Shown here: piece after piece, positions 18,146-26,930 of the stretch
How the letters are laid out: each line of letters opens with the position of its first letter
Position numbering within the stretch: the first letter of the stretch is position 1
Source: Verrucomicrobiales bacterium
Lineage (GTDB): Bacteria > Verrucomicrobiota > Verrucomicrobiia > Limisphaerales > UBA11358
Assembly: GCA_028712475.1 (NCBI GenBank)
Contig: JAQTQB010000005.1
Location: forward strand, 107,408-171,407
Reading direction: 5' to 3'
Length of the DNA stretch: 64,000 nucleotides
Made by a program: the position numbers and the translations under genes
Notes under the pieces: model-generated
What the model was told of the DNA's origin: nothing
What the model saw: only the letters and a program-made list of their open reading frames with translations
Database searches by the model: none

Positions 18146-19030
18146 TCAAAATGCCACCGGCAAACTAAATTCATCCGCGTGATACGAGCTGCGAACCATC
18201 GGCCCGCTCGCCACGTGGACAAAGCCCATCTCCTCGGCACGAACTTTGTATTCTGCGAATTTCTCCGGCGTTACAAATTCAATCACCGGCAGATGTTTCA
18301 ACGACGGCTGCAAATACTGGCCAAGCGTGAGGATGTCGCAATTCGACGCGCGTAAATCACGCATCGCCTGCAAAACTTCTTCCTCGCGCTCGCCAAGGCC
18401 AAGCATGACGCCGGACTTGGTATAAATCGTCTCGCCGCGTTTTTCTTTCACTTTTTTCAGCACGGTCAGCGAACGGTCATAAGTCGCGCGATGCCGAACG
18501 CTTGGCGTCAAACGGCGCACGGTTTCCAGATTGTGGTTGAAGACGTGCGGATTGGCGTTCAGCACGTTTTCGATTGAAGCATCGCTCTCGTTGAAATCCG
18601 GCACCAGCACTTCGATGACAATTTTCGGATTCAGTTCGCGCACTTTTTCAATCGTCTGCCGGAAATGTTCCGCGCCGCCGTCTTTCAAGTCGTCGCGCGC
18701 CACCGCAGTGATGACGACGTGCTTCAATTTCATCCGCCGCGTCGCCTCGGCCACGCGGGCCGGCTCGTCGGCTTCGAGCGCGAGGGGTTTGGCCGTGCTG
18801 ACGGCGCAAAAGCCGCACGCCCGCGTGCAGCGGTCGCCGGCGATCATGAACGTGGCCGTGCCTTTGCTCCAGCATTCCCAATGGTTCGGGCACTTGGCGC
18901 TTTCGCAGACTGTGTGCAGCTTCAGTTCGTCCAGCAGCCCGCGCGTGCGCGCGAAGCCGTCCGACGTGGGCAGCGTGATGCGCAGCCATTCCGGCAGGCG
19001 CGGACGCGGTTTCAATTCAGTTGTCGTCAC
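18146..19030 (-). CDS. lipA: Lipoyl synthase
   Basis: LipA is a radical-SAM enzyme that inserts two sulfurs into octanoyl groups on lipoyl domains. The auxiliary cluster motif C-x4-C-x5-C ('CESAKCPNHWEC') and the radical-SAM motif C-x3-C-x2-C ('CTRACGFC') are both present, as is the C-terminal 'VRSSYHADE' with its conserved Ser. The start is taken as GTG at 19030 (MTTTELKPRPRLPEWLR), 294 residues. An upstream GTG at 19045 lies inside a dispersed repeat. It clusters with gcvH, itself a lipoylation substrate, and the pyruvate dehydrogenase E2 is encoded at 58.0-59.2 kb. Confidence 0.96.
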   Translation of the reverse strand: MTTTELKPRPRLPEWLRITLPTSDGFARTRGLLDELKLHTVCESAKCPNHWECWSKGTATFMIAGDRCTRACGFCAVSTAKPLALEADEPARVAEATRRMKLKHVVITAVARDDLKDGGAEHFRQTIEKVRELNPKIVIEVLVPDFNESDASIENVLNANPHVFNHNLETVRRLTPSVRHRATYDRSLTVLKKVKEKRGETIYTKSGVMLGLGEREEEVLQAMRDLRASNCDILTLGQYLQPSLKHLPVIEFVTPEKFAEYKVRAEEMGFVHVASGPMVRSSYHADEFSLPVAF

Positions 19031-19039
19031 AAAATTACG

Positions 19040-19117
19040 AACCACAGATTAACACAGATGCACACGGATGAAAAAAAGAATTTCCAAATCTGTGTTTATC
19101 TGTGTCCATCTGTGGTT
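19040..19117. repeat. Family 5 palindromic repeat (AACCACAGAT... type)
   Basis: The arms AACCACAGATTAACACAGAT (19040-19069) and ATCTGTGTTTATCTGTGTCC...GGTT (19088-19117) pair at about 25 of 30 positions. Each arm is itself built from degenerate ACACAGAT units. The right arm supplies the stop codon of the glutaredoxin gene. Confidence 0.8.
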
Positions 19118-19349
19118 AAAGGTTCTTAAAAAATCCGGGCAATTCTTCCGGGCCGAAATCCGCCAGCACCTGGCCATCCACGTCCAGCACCGGCGCGAGT
19201 TCCTGGCCGGAAATTTTGATCATCTCGGCAAACGCCGCGTCGTCCGCGATCACGTCAATCTTCTCGTAAGCGATGTTGTGGTCGTCGAGCCAGCGCATCG
19301 CCTGGTGACACCAACCGCAATATGGCTTGATGAATAAACGGGTTTTCAT
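19116..19349 (-). CDS. Glutaredoxin-like thiol protein
   Basis: The 77-residue protein has the compact glutaredoxin fold: 'RLFIKPYCGWCHQAMRWLDD' with a C-G-W-C active site, the cis-Pro segment 'ELAPVLDVDGQVLADFG', and a final helix. The usual glutaredoxin site is CPYC; CGWC is closer to thioredoxin-like NrdH variants, so the reductant could be glutathione or thioredoxin reductase. It follows the DUF4393-like gene by 4 bases. Its last codons and stop border the dispersed repeat at 19040-19117. Confidence 0.85.
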   Translation of the reverse strand: MKTRLFIKPYCGWCHQAMRWLDDHNIAYEKIDVIADDAAFAEMIKISGQELAPVLDVDGQVLADFGPEELPGFFKNL

Positions 19350-19353
19350 CTAA

Positions 19354-19956
19354 TCATAACGCTGGTGGTGAGCAGGCTTTCAAAAATAATAATCCAAAAG
19401 GACCAATTTCCACCATACCCTTATCGCCCTTATTCTTTTTGACAATTCGGCATACTCCAAGTCTGGATAAGTTTCCATAGTCTCGATCCACTTGTTCACG
19501 AGAAATTTTAAGATGCTCCTGAATAATTTTTCTAAAATCATCCCAAACGCTTAAACCTCCCAACTGCGATAGACGGTCTAGAAAAAAAGCCTCTTCTGGA
19601 GTTATTTCACTGAGAATACGAGGAAATGCTGGATGTGCTGATATAATAATAGATTGGGATCCGGCATTTGCTAGAAGACACGCCCATTTGTCTATTAAAA
19701 TTGGGTCGTCTTCCAAAGCTGCGCCTTCTAAAAGAGGAAGCAGTGTGCGTAGTGGGACGGCTGACGGTTGCAATCCGGCTTCATTTAAGATTTGTTGCGC
19801 CTTTCCTAGTATCCGAACCTGATTCTTAAGACGCCACAGTCTGACTTCATCCTGCAACAACAAACCTACTTCTGTTGCTGCGGGGCCTGCAAGTTTCGAT
19901 AAAAATGCAACAATCTCTTTAGACGCCTGTTTAGGTATTTTGACAATTGGTATCAC
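19354..19956 (-). CDS. DUF4393/Abi-alpha-like protein
   Basis: The preferred start is GTG at 19956 (200 residues), 7 bases after the gcvH stop; an ATG at 20010 would overlap gcvH. The protein has an N-terminal helical part, 'ALEDDPILIDKWACLLANAG', 'AHPAFPRILSEITPEEAFFL' and a C-terminal region 'VDRDYGNLSRLGVCRIV' resembling a winged helix. This arrangement matches my recollection of the DUF4393/Abi-alpha family, linked by annotation to abortive infection against phages. The gene is visibly more AT-rich than its neighbours and separates gcvH from the glutaredoxin gene, suggesting it was acquired. A defence role is inference only. Confidence 0.6.
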   Translation of the reverse strand: MIPIVKIPKQASKEIVAFLSKLAGPAATEVGLLLQDEVRLWRLKNQVRILGKAQQILNEAGLQPSAVPLRTLLPLLEGAALEDDPILIDKWACLLANAGSQSIIISAHPAFPRILSEITPEEAFFLDRLSQLGGLSVWDDFRKIIQEHLKISREQVDRDYGNLSRLGVCRIVKKNKGDKGMVEIGPFGLLFLKACSPPAL

Positions 19957-19963
19957 GGCAAAA

Positions 19964-20359
19964 TTACCCGCCAATCTGCTTCTTGTAATCCTCCGGCGAC
20001 AGTAGCGCATTCAGTTCAGCGGGATCGCTCAATTTGATTTTGAAAAACCAGCCGGCCGCGTAAGGCGCGTTGTTCACCAGCACAGGATTGTCGGTGACAG
20101 GTTTGTTCAGCCCCACAATCTCGCCGCTGACGGGCGAATAGATGTCGCTCGCGGTCTTCACGGATTCCACCACGGCGCAGGCTTCGCCGGCCTTCACCTT
20201 GCGGCCCACTTCGGGCAGCTCGACAAAAACCACATCGGTCAGCTCGGCCTGCGCGTGGTCAGTGATGCCGACGGTCGCGGTGTCGCCGCTGACGCGGACC
20301 CATTCGTGTGATTTGGCGTATTTCAGATCAGAAGGAATGTTGCTCATAAATTTCGGCAT
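19964..20359 (-). CDS. gcvH: Glycine cleavage system H protein
   Basis: GcvH shuttles the aminomethyl group on a lipoyl-lysine between the P, T and L proteins. The 131-residue product has '[11 protein letters not shown]', the lipoylation loop '[20 protein letters not shown]' (Lys in ESVKTAS) and the C-terminal '[20 protein letters not shown]'. Both the ATG at 20359 and one at 20347 are plausible; the first is preceded by GGTGGTG, which may serve as a ribosome-binding site. No gcvP or gcvT is in the window. It is near lipA, which would modify it. Confidence 0.95.
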   Translation of the reverse strand: MPKFMSNIPSDLKYAKSHEWVRVSGDTATVGITDHAQAELTDVVFVELPEVGRKVKAGEACAVVESVKTASDIYSPVSGEIVGLNKPVTDNPVLVNNAPYAAGWFFKIKLSDPAELNALLSPEDYKKQIGG

Positions 20360-20400
20360 ATTTCACCACCAAGACACCAAGACACCAAGAAAAAAAACTG

Positions 20401-20464
20401 ACGCGAATTGCACGAATTGACGCGAATTAATTTTTTAATTGGCGATAATTGGCGAAATTCGCGT
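20401..20464. repeat. Family 6 palindromic repeat (ACGCGAATT... type) with CACCAAGA tandem repeat beside it
   Basis: ACGCGAATTGCACGAATTGA and AATTGGCGAAATTCGCGT form imperfect inverted arms around an AT-rich centre (TTAATTTTTTAA). Just upstream, 20365-20389 holds three copies of the 8-mer CACCAAGA. Both lie between gcvH and dapF. Confidence 0.7.
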
Positions 20465-20482
20465 AAAACCTTCAGTGAAGTT

Positions 20483-21325
20483 TCACCCGAACATTTCCTT
20501 GTTCATCACGCCTTCGGCGACTTTCGTCACGCCGCCGGTCATCACGATCATAAAGTCATCGCCAATCTCGATCTGAATCTGGCCGCCGGGCATGTGGACG
20601 GTGATGGAGCGGTCGCACAGGCCAAGCTTGTGCGCCACGGCCGCCGCCGCGCTGCTGCTGCTGCCGCTGGCCAGCGTGTAGCCGGCGCCGCGCTCCCAGA
20701 TTTCAATCTGGATGTTCGCGCGGTCGAGGACTTTCATGAGCTGCACGTTGATGCGTTTGGGGAATCGCAGATGCGTCTCCAGCAACGGGCCGAGCTGCCG
20801 CGCGAGGTCGGGGCTGATCTTCGGCAGCGGCAGCACGCAATGCGGATTGCCGACGGTGGCGGCGCAAAAACTGAATTTCTGTCCGCGCAGATGAATCGCC
20901 TCGTTGATGACTTCGCGGCGCGGACCGTCCACGGGAATTTCGTCGCTCCAGAAACTCACTTTGCCCATCTCGACGCGCACGACTTTGCCGCGTTGCGAAA
21001 CCGTGGCCTTCACCACGCCGCCGGGTGTTTCGATGGCGAACTCGTCCTTGCCAACGAGTTTTTTATCCCAGAGATAACGCGAAAAAATCCGCAGGCCATT
21101 GCCGCTTTTTTCCGCCTCGCTGCCGTCGGGATTGAAAATGCGCAGGCCGAACGGCGCGTTTTTTGATGGCAGCGGGCCGAGGAGAATGCCGTCCGATCCC
21201 ACGCCGAAGTTGCGGTGACAGATTCTTATGACCTGTTCGGTTGTGAGCGGCGCGGCCAGATCTTTCGGATTGATGACGATGTAGTCATTGCCGAGCGCGT
21301 GATATTTCGTGAAAGCATTCTTCAT
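20483..21325 (-). CDS. dapF: Diaminopimelate epimerase homologue lacking both catalytic cysteines
   Basis: The 280-residue product aligns well with DapF, which converts LL- to meso-diaminopimelate for lysine and peptidoglycan: 'FTKYHALGNDYIVINP', 'RIFNPDGSEAEKSGNGLRIF', 'TVGNPHCVLPLP' and 'WERGAGYTLASGSSSSAAAA'. The family's two catalytic cysteines lie in C-G-N-G-x-R and in the A-C-G-x-G block; here both are serine (Ser74 and Ser220, AGC codons). The start at 21325 (MKNAFTKYHALGN) is preferred over 21352. A possible promoter, TTGAGG (21354-21359) and TATCAT (21332-21337), lies just upstream. Whether it epimerises diaminopimelate or does something else is open; the gene symbol reflects homology only. 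Confidence 0.82.
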   Translation of the reverse strand: MKNAFTKYHALGNDYIVINPKDLAAPLTTEQVIRICHRNFGVGSDGILLGPLPSKNAPFGLRIFNPDGSEAEKSGNGLRIFSRYLWDKKLVGKDEFAIETPGGVVKATVSQRGKVVRVEMGKVSFWSDEIPVDGPRREVINEAIHLRGQKFSFCAATVGNPHCVLPLPKISPDLARQLGPLLETHLRFPKRINVQLMKVLDRANIQIEIWERGAGYTLASGSSSSAAAAVAHKLGLCDRSITVHMPGGQIQIEIGDDFMIVMTGGVTKVAEGVMNKEMFG

Positions 21326-21355
21326 CCGAAGATGATAGCGAAAGAATACCAAACC

Positions 21356-22465
21356 TCAAGCCGTGCCTGCCAGGTCCTTCAGTTTACGAACGCCCTCTTT
21401 TTCCATCCGTTGAAGCAATCCGGTCACGATGCTTTTGGCGATGCCCGGCCCTTCGTAAACCATGCCGGAGTAAATCTGCACGAGTGACGCGCCCGCCGTG
21501 ATTTTTTCCCATGCGTCATCTGCGTCAAAAATGCCGCCGACGCCGATGATGGGCAGCCTGCCCTTCGTCTGCTTGTGCAAATGCCGGATTACTTCCGTGC
21601 TGCGGGCGCGCAGCGGTCTGCCGCTCAAGCCGCCGGTCTCGGAATAAATCCTTTGCAGCACGGCGTCGTTTGTTTGCGGACGGGAAAGCGTCGTGTTCGT
21701 CGCGACAATGCCAGCGATGTGACGCGGGCCGACGAGTTCCAAAATTTCATCGAGCGCCTCGAATGAAAGATCTGGTGCAACCTTGACGAGGATCGGCGGA
21801 CGGTGCCGGGGGTCGGCAGGCTGTGGCCCATTTTGTTCCTGGATGGCCGCCAGGATTTCGTCCAGCGCGGCCTTGTCCTGAAGCTGGCGCAGGCCGGGCG
21901 TGTTTGGCGAACTGACATTGATGACGAAAAAATCCGCCAGATCGCGCAGCGCGTTAAACGAGCTGGCATAATCTCCGGCGGCTTCTTCCAGCGGCGTGAC
22001 TTTGGATTTGCCGAGGTTGATGCCGATGGGATGACCTGGCCAGCGCCGGCGCTTTTTCCATTCGCCAAGTTTTTGCGCAACGGCTTCCGCACCGGAATTA
22101 TTGAAGCCCATGCGGTTCACAATCGCCGCGTCGGCCACGGCGCGGAACATCCGGGGCGACGGATTGCCCGGCTGCGCGTGCCATGTCACGCCGCCAAGTT
22201 CGCTGAAACCGAAGCCCAGCCTTTCCCAGGCGGGAACGGCGGCAGCGTGCTTGTCCATGCCCGCAGCAAGCCCGACCGGATTGGGAAATTTCAGGCCGAA
22301 AACTTCAACGGGCAGTTCAGGTGCGCCGTAAATGCTTCCAATGACACCGCAGGCGAGCCGACTGCGACTGGCGCAGCCAAGCATTGCAAGCGCGGAATTG
22401 TGGGCGCGTTCCGCGTCCTGCGCGAAAAGAAGCGGGCGAACCAATTTTCGATACGGCCAGCCCAT
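21356..22465 (-). CDS. pyrD: Dihydroorotate dehydrogenase (quinone), class 2
   Basis: PyrD oxidises dihydroorotate to orotate, feeding electrons to the quinone pool at the inner membrane. The 369-residue product begins 'MGWPYRKLVRPLLFAQDAER', the N-terminal amphipathic membrane-association region of class 2 enzymes. FMN and substrate residues appear in 'FPNPVGLAAGMDK', 'NRMGFNNSGA', 'VINVSSPNTPGLRQLQ' (catalytic Ser in the N-x-S-x-P-N-T block) and 'IIGVGGIFDADDAWEKITAG'. The start at 22465 is 8 bases after the squalene-hopene cyclase stop; upstream ATGs would overlap that gene. It probably shares a transcript with it. Confidence 0.96.
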   Translation of the reverse strand: MGWPYRKLVRPLLFAQDAERAHNSALAMLGCASRSRLACGVIGSIYGAPELPVEVFGLKFPNPVGLAAGMDKHAAAVPAWERLGFGFSELGGVTWHAQPGNPSPRMFRAVADAAIVNRMGFNNSGAEAVAQKLGEWKKRRRWPGHPIGINLGKSKVTPLEEAAGDYASSFNALRDLADFFVINVSSPNTPGLRQLQDKAALDEILAAIQEQNGPQPADPRHRPPILVKVAPDLSFEALDEILELVGPRHIAGIVATNTTLSRPQTNDAVLQRIYSETGGLSGRPLRARSTEVIRHLHKQTKGRLPIIGVGGIFDADDAWEKITAGASLVQIYSGMVYEGPGIAKSIVTGLLQRMEKEGVRKLKDLAGTA

Positions 22466-22472
22466 TTGATTT

Positions 22473-24494
22473 TCAGTGAAAAGCCTGTTGTCCGCTGGCC
22501 TCGCCATTTTTCCGCACCGCATTGGCGCGGTTGAGAATTTTCCGATAAGTCGCCAGCGCGAGCAGCGGCCAGGCGTTGCGATACATGTCGTATTTCAGAT
22601 AGAACACTTTCGGGAAGCCGGTGCCGGTCGTCTCGTTTTCCGTCCATGAACCGTCAGGGTTTTGCGTGCGCGCCAGATACTCGATGCCGCGTTTGAGCGC
22701 GGGATTCTCCGGATCGTCGAACGCGCACAAACCCATGACGGCCCACGCGGTCTGCGAGGCGGTGCTGGGACCGCAGCCTTTGAAAACGGGGTCGTCGTAG
22801 GTGTTGCAGCGCTCGCCCCAGCCGCCGTCCTCGTGCTGGACGCTTTCGAGCCACGAGCGCGCACGGAGCAGCCACGGCTGGTTCATGTTCAAATTCATCG
22901 CGCGCATTCCGCGCAGCACCTGCCATGTTCCGTAAATGTAATTCACACCCCAGCGGCCATACCACGAGCCGTCCTCTTCCTGATGCTTGCGGATATATTG
23001 CAGCGCGGCTTTGACCTGCGGATGTTCGAGGCTGACATTTTCGTAGCCGAGCAGTTCCAGAATGCGCGCGGTGATGTCGGCACATTCGGGATCCAGCATG
23101 GCGTTGTGGTCGGCGAAGGGAACTTTCTCCAGAATATTTTTCGTGCAATCCTTGTCGAAGGACGCCCAGCCGCCGTCTTTGCACTGGAAGGTCATCATCC
23201 ACTTCAGGCCGCGCTGGAAACATTCGTCGCGTTTTTTCGGATCGGCCGTCGGGATTTTCCGCAAAGCCAGCAGCACCATCGCCGTGTCGTCCACGTCGGG
23301 GTTCCATTTGTTGTTGAACTCAAAAACCCAGCCGCTCGGCTCGACCTTCGCGGGATTTTTGTGGATCCAGTCGCCGGCAAAGCGGATTTCCATCCCCATG
23401 AGCCATTCGGCGGCCTTCACGAGCATGGGATGATCGTCGGGCAGTTCCGACTCGGCCAGACACATCAGAACGATGGCCGTGTCCCAGACCGGCGAGAAAC
23501 ACGGTTCGATGCGCACGTCGTCAGCGGTCTCGTGTTCGAGCTTTTTCAGCTCGTGCGCGGCGCGGACGACTTGCGGATGGTCGTCGGGGTAACCGAGGCA
23601 TTGGAGCGCGATGAGCGAATTGAGCATCGCCGGGAATATCGCGGCCAAACCGTCGGCCCCTTCAAAGCGTTCAAGCATCCATTGCTCGGCTTTTCGCAAG
23701 GCGGGTTTGCGGAACGGATGCAAACCGCGACGCGCGAACCGCTCGGCCAGCTTGTGCAGCCGGTCCAGCCAGAGGAAAAAATTCCGCAGCGTGAACCGTT
23801 GCGGATCGGGCGTGAGCGCCATATCCCGTTCGTGAATGCCTTCGGGATATAGCTCGTCCAGGTTCACCTTCACCGGGCGCGTGGGCTTGAAATGGTTGAT
23901 GATGGACAGCGGCACGATCATGCCGCGCGACCAGTTGCTCATGTCCCAGAAATTCACATGGAACCATTTGCCGATGAACAAAACCTCGCAGGGAATCGTG
24001 GGAACGTATTGCCACGGGAAAAGTCCGATGAGCGCGAGATACAGTTTCGAAAACGTGTTCATGCGCGGCACGCCGCCGAAGTGCAACGCGACTTCGCGCG
24101 CCTTCAACATGCGATAGTCCGTCACCGGCACGCCCGCGAGCTTGAGCGCGAGGTATGCCTTGATGGTGGCGTTCACTTCCGACGGTCCGCCGTGGTAGAT
24201 GTTCCAGCCGCCGTCGGCCAGTTGCATCGAGAAGATGTGATTGACCGCCTTGCGCTGCCATTCGGGGTCAATCTTCCCGTTCCAATGATGATATGCCACC
24301 GTGTCGGAAACGAGCGTGGAATCCACCATCAACTCGCCGATCCAATAGCCTTCCGGCTTTTGTATGCCGAGAAGATATTCCTGCGACCGCGAAATGGCGG
24401 CCTCCAAATCCCGGGCGAATTCCTTTGGAAGCCGGACGCCGGCGTTCGCAGGGGCGGGCGGAACCTTGGTTGCACTGTCAATTAACACGCACAA
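22473..24494 (-). CDS. shc: Squalene-hopene cyclase
   Basis: This monotopic membrane enzyme cyclises squalene to hopene, the first step to hopanoids. The 673 residues contain several QW-type repeats (for example 'QKPEGYWIGELMVDSTLVSD', 'QEEDGSWYGRWGVNYIYGTW' and 'QNPDGSWTENETTGTGFP') and the proton-donating D-x-D-D motif in 'PDVDDTAM' (Asp400-Asp403). The N-terminus is slightly long for the family. It is followed closely by pyrD; no hpn operon genes are present. Hopanoid synthesis by this organism is a strong inference, but the squalene supply genes are not seen here. Confidence 0.95.
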   Translation of the reverse strand: MCVLIDSATKVPPAPANAGVRLPKEFARDLEAAISRSQEYLLGIQKPEGYWIGELMVDSTLVSDTVAYHHWNGKIDPEWQRKAVNHIFSMQLADGGWNIYHGGPSEVNATIKAYLALKLAGVPVTDYRMLKAREVALHFGGVPRMNTFSKLYLALIGLFPWQYVPTIPCEVLFIGKWFHVNFWDMSNWSRGMIVPLSIINHFKPTRPVKVNLDELYPEGIHERDMALTPDPQRFTLRNFFLWLDRLHKLAERFARRGLHPFRKPALRKAEQWMLERFEGADGLAAIFPAMLNSLIALQCLGYPDDHPQVVRAAHELKKLEHETADDVRIEPCFSPVWDTAIVLMCLAESELPDDHPMLVKAAEWLMGMEIRFAGDWIHKNPAKVEPSGWVFEFNNKWNPDVDDTAMVLLALRKIPTADPKKRDECFQRGLKWMMTFQCKDGGWASFDKDCTKNILEKVPFADHNAMLDPECADITARILELLGYENVSLEHPQVKAALQYIRKHQEEDGSWYGRWGVNYIYGTWQVLRGMRAMNLNMNQPWLLRARSWLESVQHEDGGWGERCNTYDDPVFKGCGPSTASQTAWAVMGLCAFDDPENPALKRGIEYLARTQNPDGSWTENETTGTGFPKVFYLKYDMYRNAWPLLALATYRKILNRANAVRKNGEASGQQAFH

Positions 24495-24619
24495 ACTCTG
24501 CGGATTTCAGTCAAAACTGTAAAGAATTTCCTGTCATTCTCTGATCGCCGCACGCCATGCGCCGCCTGCCGTTTTGTTCTCCAATTACAGCAATGCGGCG
24601 TTCCGCTCGTGCGGACGGC

Positions 24620-26797
24620 TTACTTCATCTGATAATACTTCTGCGTGTATTCCTTGACCATGCGGTCGGTGGTGAACTGCGGCACCAGCGTGACCATGGT
24701 GCGGCGGATGCGCTGAACCCACGCGCGCGGGATGCCCTGCGCATCGCGGTCGAAGAACATCGGCACGACCTGTTCGGTAAGCGTCTGGTAAAGGTTCGCA
24801 CTGTCCACGCGATCCTGTTCGGCGATGTTGTCCGGGTGCGAATCATGGCCGATGGCGAAGCCGTTCGTGCCATCGTAACCTTCGCGCCACCAGCCATCGA
24901 GGATGCTCAAGTTCATGCAGCCGTGGCAGCCGGATTTCATGCCGCTGGTGCCGGAGGCCTCGAGCGGACGGCGCGGGTTGTTCAACCAGATGTCGCAGCC
25001 GGAAACCATCTGGCGCGCGACATGGATGTCGTAATTCTCGAGGAACACCAGATGACCGGCGAGTTCGCTGTGCTTGCTCAAATGAATGACCTGCTGGATG
25101 AATTTCTTGCCTTCGTCGTCACGCGGATGCGCCTTGCCGGCGTAAATAAACTGGACGGGCCGGTGCTTGTCGTGCGCAAGCTTCACGATGTTTTTGAGCT
25201 GGTGGAAAACCAGCGGCGCGCGTTTGTAGGTGGCGAACCGGCGCGCAAAGCCGATGGTCAGCGCGTCAGGGTTCAACAGACGATCGAAGCGGATGAAATC
25301 TCCGGCGGTGACGCGGTGCTGCTGGAGGAGCAGCCGGCGGCGGGCGAATTCAATCAGCTCGCGGCGCAGCTTGTAACGCAACGCCCACAATTCCTCGTCG
25401 GAAACAAACTCCGGGTCGGCCATTTTACCCCAGAAATCGGTGTGGTTGATCGCCGCCGCCCATTCGTGCCCATATTTTTCATCCCACAGCTTGACGGCGC
25501 CGTCGCCGTTGGAGGCCAGTTTCTTCTGCCAGAACTTCCGCACCGTGCCTTTCATCCAGCCGAGCAGATGAATGCCGTTGGTGATATGGCCGATGGGAAC
25601 TTTCTCCACGGGCGTGTTCGGGTAAAGGGATTTCCACATCTCGCGGCTGACTTCGCCGTGCAGTTCGCTCACGCCGTTGGCCGCGCGGGAAACTTTCAGC
25701 GCCAGCACGGTCATGCAAAACGGTTCGTGCGCGTCCGTCGGATTCACGCGGCCAAGCCCCATGATGTCCGCGAACGGCACGGACAGCGACGCATGATAAC
25801 CTTGCAGGGCATAATCCATCAGCGCCGGGGTGAATCGGTCGTGCCCGGCCTCGACCGGCGTGTGCGTGGTGAAATGACATTGCGCCTTTGTGGCGGCCAG
25901 CGCATCGAAAAAACTTTTCCCGGAGGCCATTTTTTCCCGGATCAATTCCAGCGTGAGAAACGCCGCGTGGCCTTCGTTCATGTGGAAGGTGGATGGTTCC
26001 ACGCCCAGCTTGCGGAGCAGGCGCGTGCCGCCGATGCCCAGCAGGATTTCCTGCATGATGCGCGTCGTGCTGTCGCCGCCGTAAACCCGCAGCGTCAGAT
26101 CGCGGAAATGCTGTTCGTTTTCCGGACGGTTGGTGTCGAGCAGATAAACCGGCACGCGCCCGACGTTGACACGCCACGCATGAAAGTGAACGCGGCTCAT
26201 GCCGATCTCCACCTCGCACACCACACGCCCGCCCTTGGCGTCCAGCACCGGTTCCACCGGCACATTCTGCGGATCAACCGGATTGTAAAATTCCGTCTGC
26301 CAGTTGTTCGAATCAATCGCCTGCTGAAAATAGCCTTCGCGGTAAAACAGGCTGATGCCGACGAAGCCGAGTCCGAGATCGCTCGCTGACTTGGTGTGGT
26401 CGCCCGCCAGAATGCCCAGGCCGCCCGCCGCGATTGGCAGTGATTCGTGGAAACCGAACTCGGCGGAAAAATAGGCGACCGGATTCTTGTGCAGTTCCGG
26501 CGCGTGCTGGTGGCACCAGGTTTTTTTCTCGGCGAGATACGCCTCGAAGTTATGCAGCACCGAGCGGACGCGCCCGGCAAAGCCCGCGTCCTGCAGGCGC
26601 ACGCGCAATTCATAGTCCGACACTTCGTGCAATACGGCGGCGGCGTTGTGGTAAAGATCCTGCCACGCTCGCGGCGAAAGTTCCTGGAACAAATCCTGCG
26701 CCTCCTGGTCCCAGCACCACCAGAGGTTGCGGGACAACTTCCCGAAACCTGCGACCAGTTCGTTCAATTCATCAGCTGTCAACGGTTTTCTCGTCAT
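24620..26797 (-). CDS. glgP: Alpha-glucan (glycogen/maltodextrin) phosphorylase
   Basis: A GT35-family enzyme that releases glucose-1-phosphate from alpha-1,4-glucans using pyridoxal phosphate. The 725-residue product has the DUF3417-type N-terminus of shorter bacterial phosphorylases ('LSRNLWWCWDQEAQDLFQEL'), 'VAYFSAEFGFHESLPIAAGG', 'FHMNEGHAAFLTLELIRE', 'FATYKRAPLVF', and the PLP-lysine block 'EASGTSGMKSG' followed by 'LSILDGWWREGYDGTNGFAI'. This subgroup lacks the long regulatory loops of animal enzymes. The stop is 125 bases from the squalene-hopene cyclase start. No glycogen synthase or branching enzyme is in the window. Confidence 0.93.
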   Translation of the reverse strand: MTRKPLTADELNELVAGFGKLSRNLWWCWDQEAQDLFQELSPRAWQDLYHNAAAVLHEVSDYELRVRLQDAGFAGRVRSVLHNFEAYLAEKKTWCHQHAPELHKNPVAYFSAEFGFHESLPIAAGGLGILAGDHTKSASDLGLGFVGISLFYREGYFQQAIDSNNWQTEFYNPVDPQNVPVEPVLDAKGGRVVCEVEIGMSRVHFHAWRVNVGRVPVYLLDTNRPENEQHFRDLTLRVYGGDSTTRIMQEILLGIGGTRLLRKLGVEPSTFHMNEGHAAFLTLELIREKMASGKSFFDALAATKAQCHFTTHTPVEAGHDRFTPALMDYALQGYHASLSVPFADIMGLGRVNPTDAHEPFCMTVLALKVSRAANGVSELHGEVSREMWKSLYPNTPVEKVPIGHITNGIHLLGWMKGTVRKFWQKKLASNGDGAVKLWDEKYGHEWAAAINHTDFWGKMADPEFVSDEELWALRYKLRRELIEFARRRLLLQQHRVTAGDFIRFDRLLNPDALTIGFARRFATYKRAPLVFHQLKNIVKLAHDKHRPVQFIYAGKAHPRDDEGKKFIQQVIHLSKHSELAGHLVFLENYDIHVARQMVSGCDIWLNNPRRPLEASGTSGMKSGCHGCMNLSILDGWWREGYDGTNGFAIGHDSHPDNIAEQDRVDSANLYQTLTEQVVPMFFDRDAQGIPRAWVQRIRRTMVTLVPQFTTDRMVKEYTQKYYQMK

Positions 26798-26930
26798 AAA
26801 TATTTGTGTGATTTTGCTTCCTTAATCCCCCGGCCCGCAACCGACGTTGGCGGAAACTAGCGCAGCGGAAAATTTTGGCAAACAAATTTTACTTGGCGTT
26901 CCCGGCGGATTGCCGGTTAAAATTCCCGCG

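Noticed and set aside
20483-21325. dapF as a decaying pseudogene
   Set aside because: The frame is intact, length is normal and all other family motifs are kept; only the two catalytic Cys are replaced, both by Ser.
22662-23852. 396-codon plus-strand ORF opposite squalene-hopene cyclase
   Set aside because: Antisense shadow; cyclase motifs on the minus strand are clear.
24557-26389. 610-codon plus-strand ORF opposite the phosphorylase
   Set aside because: Antisense shadow of a well-conserved gene; no domain recognised.
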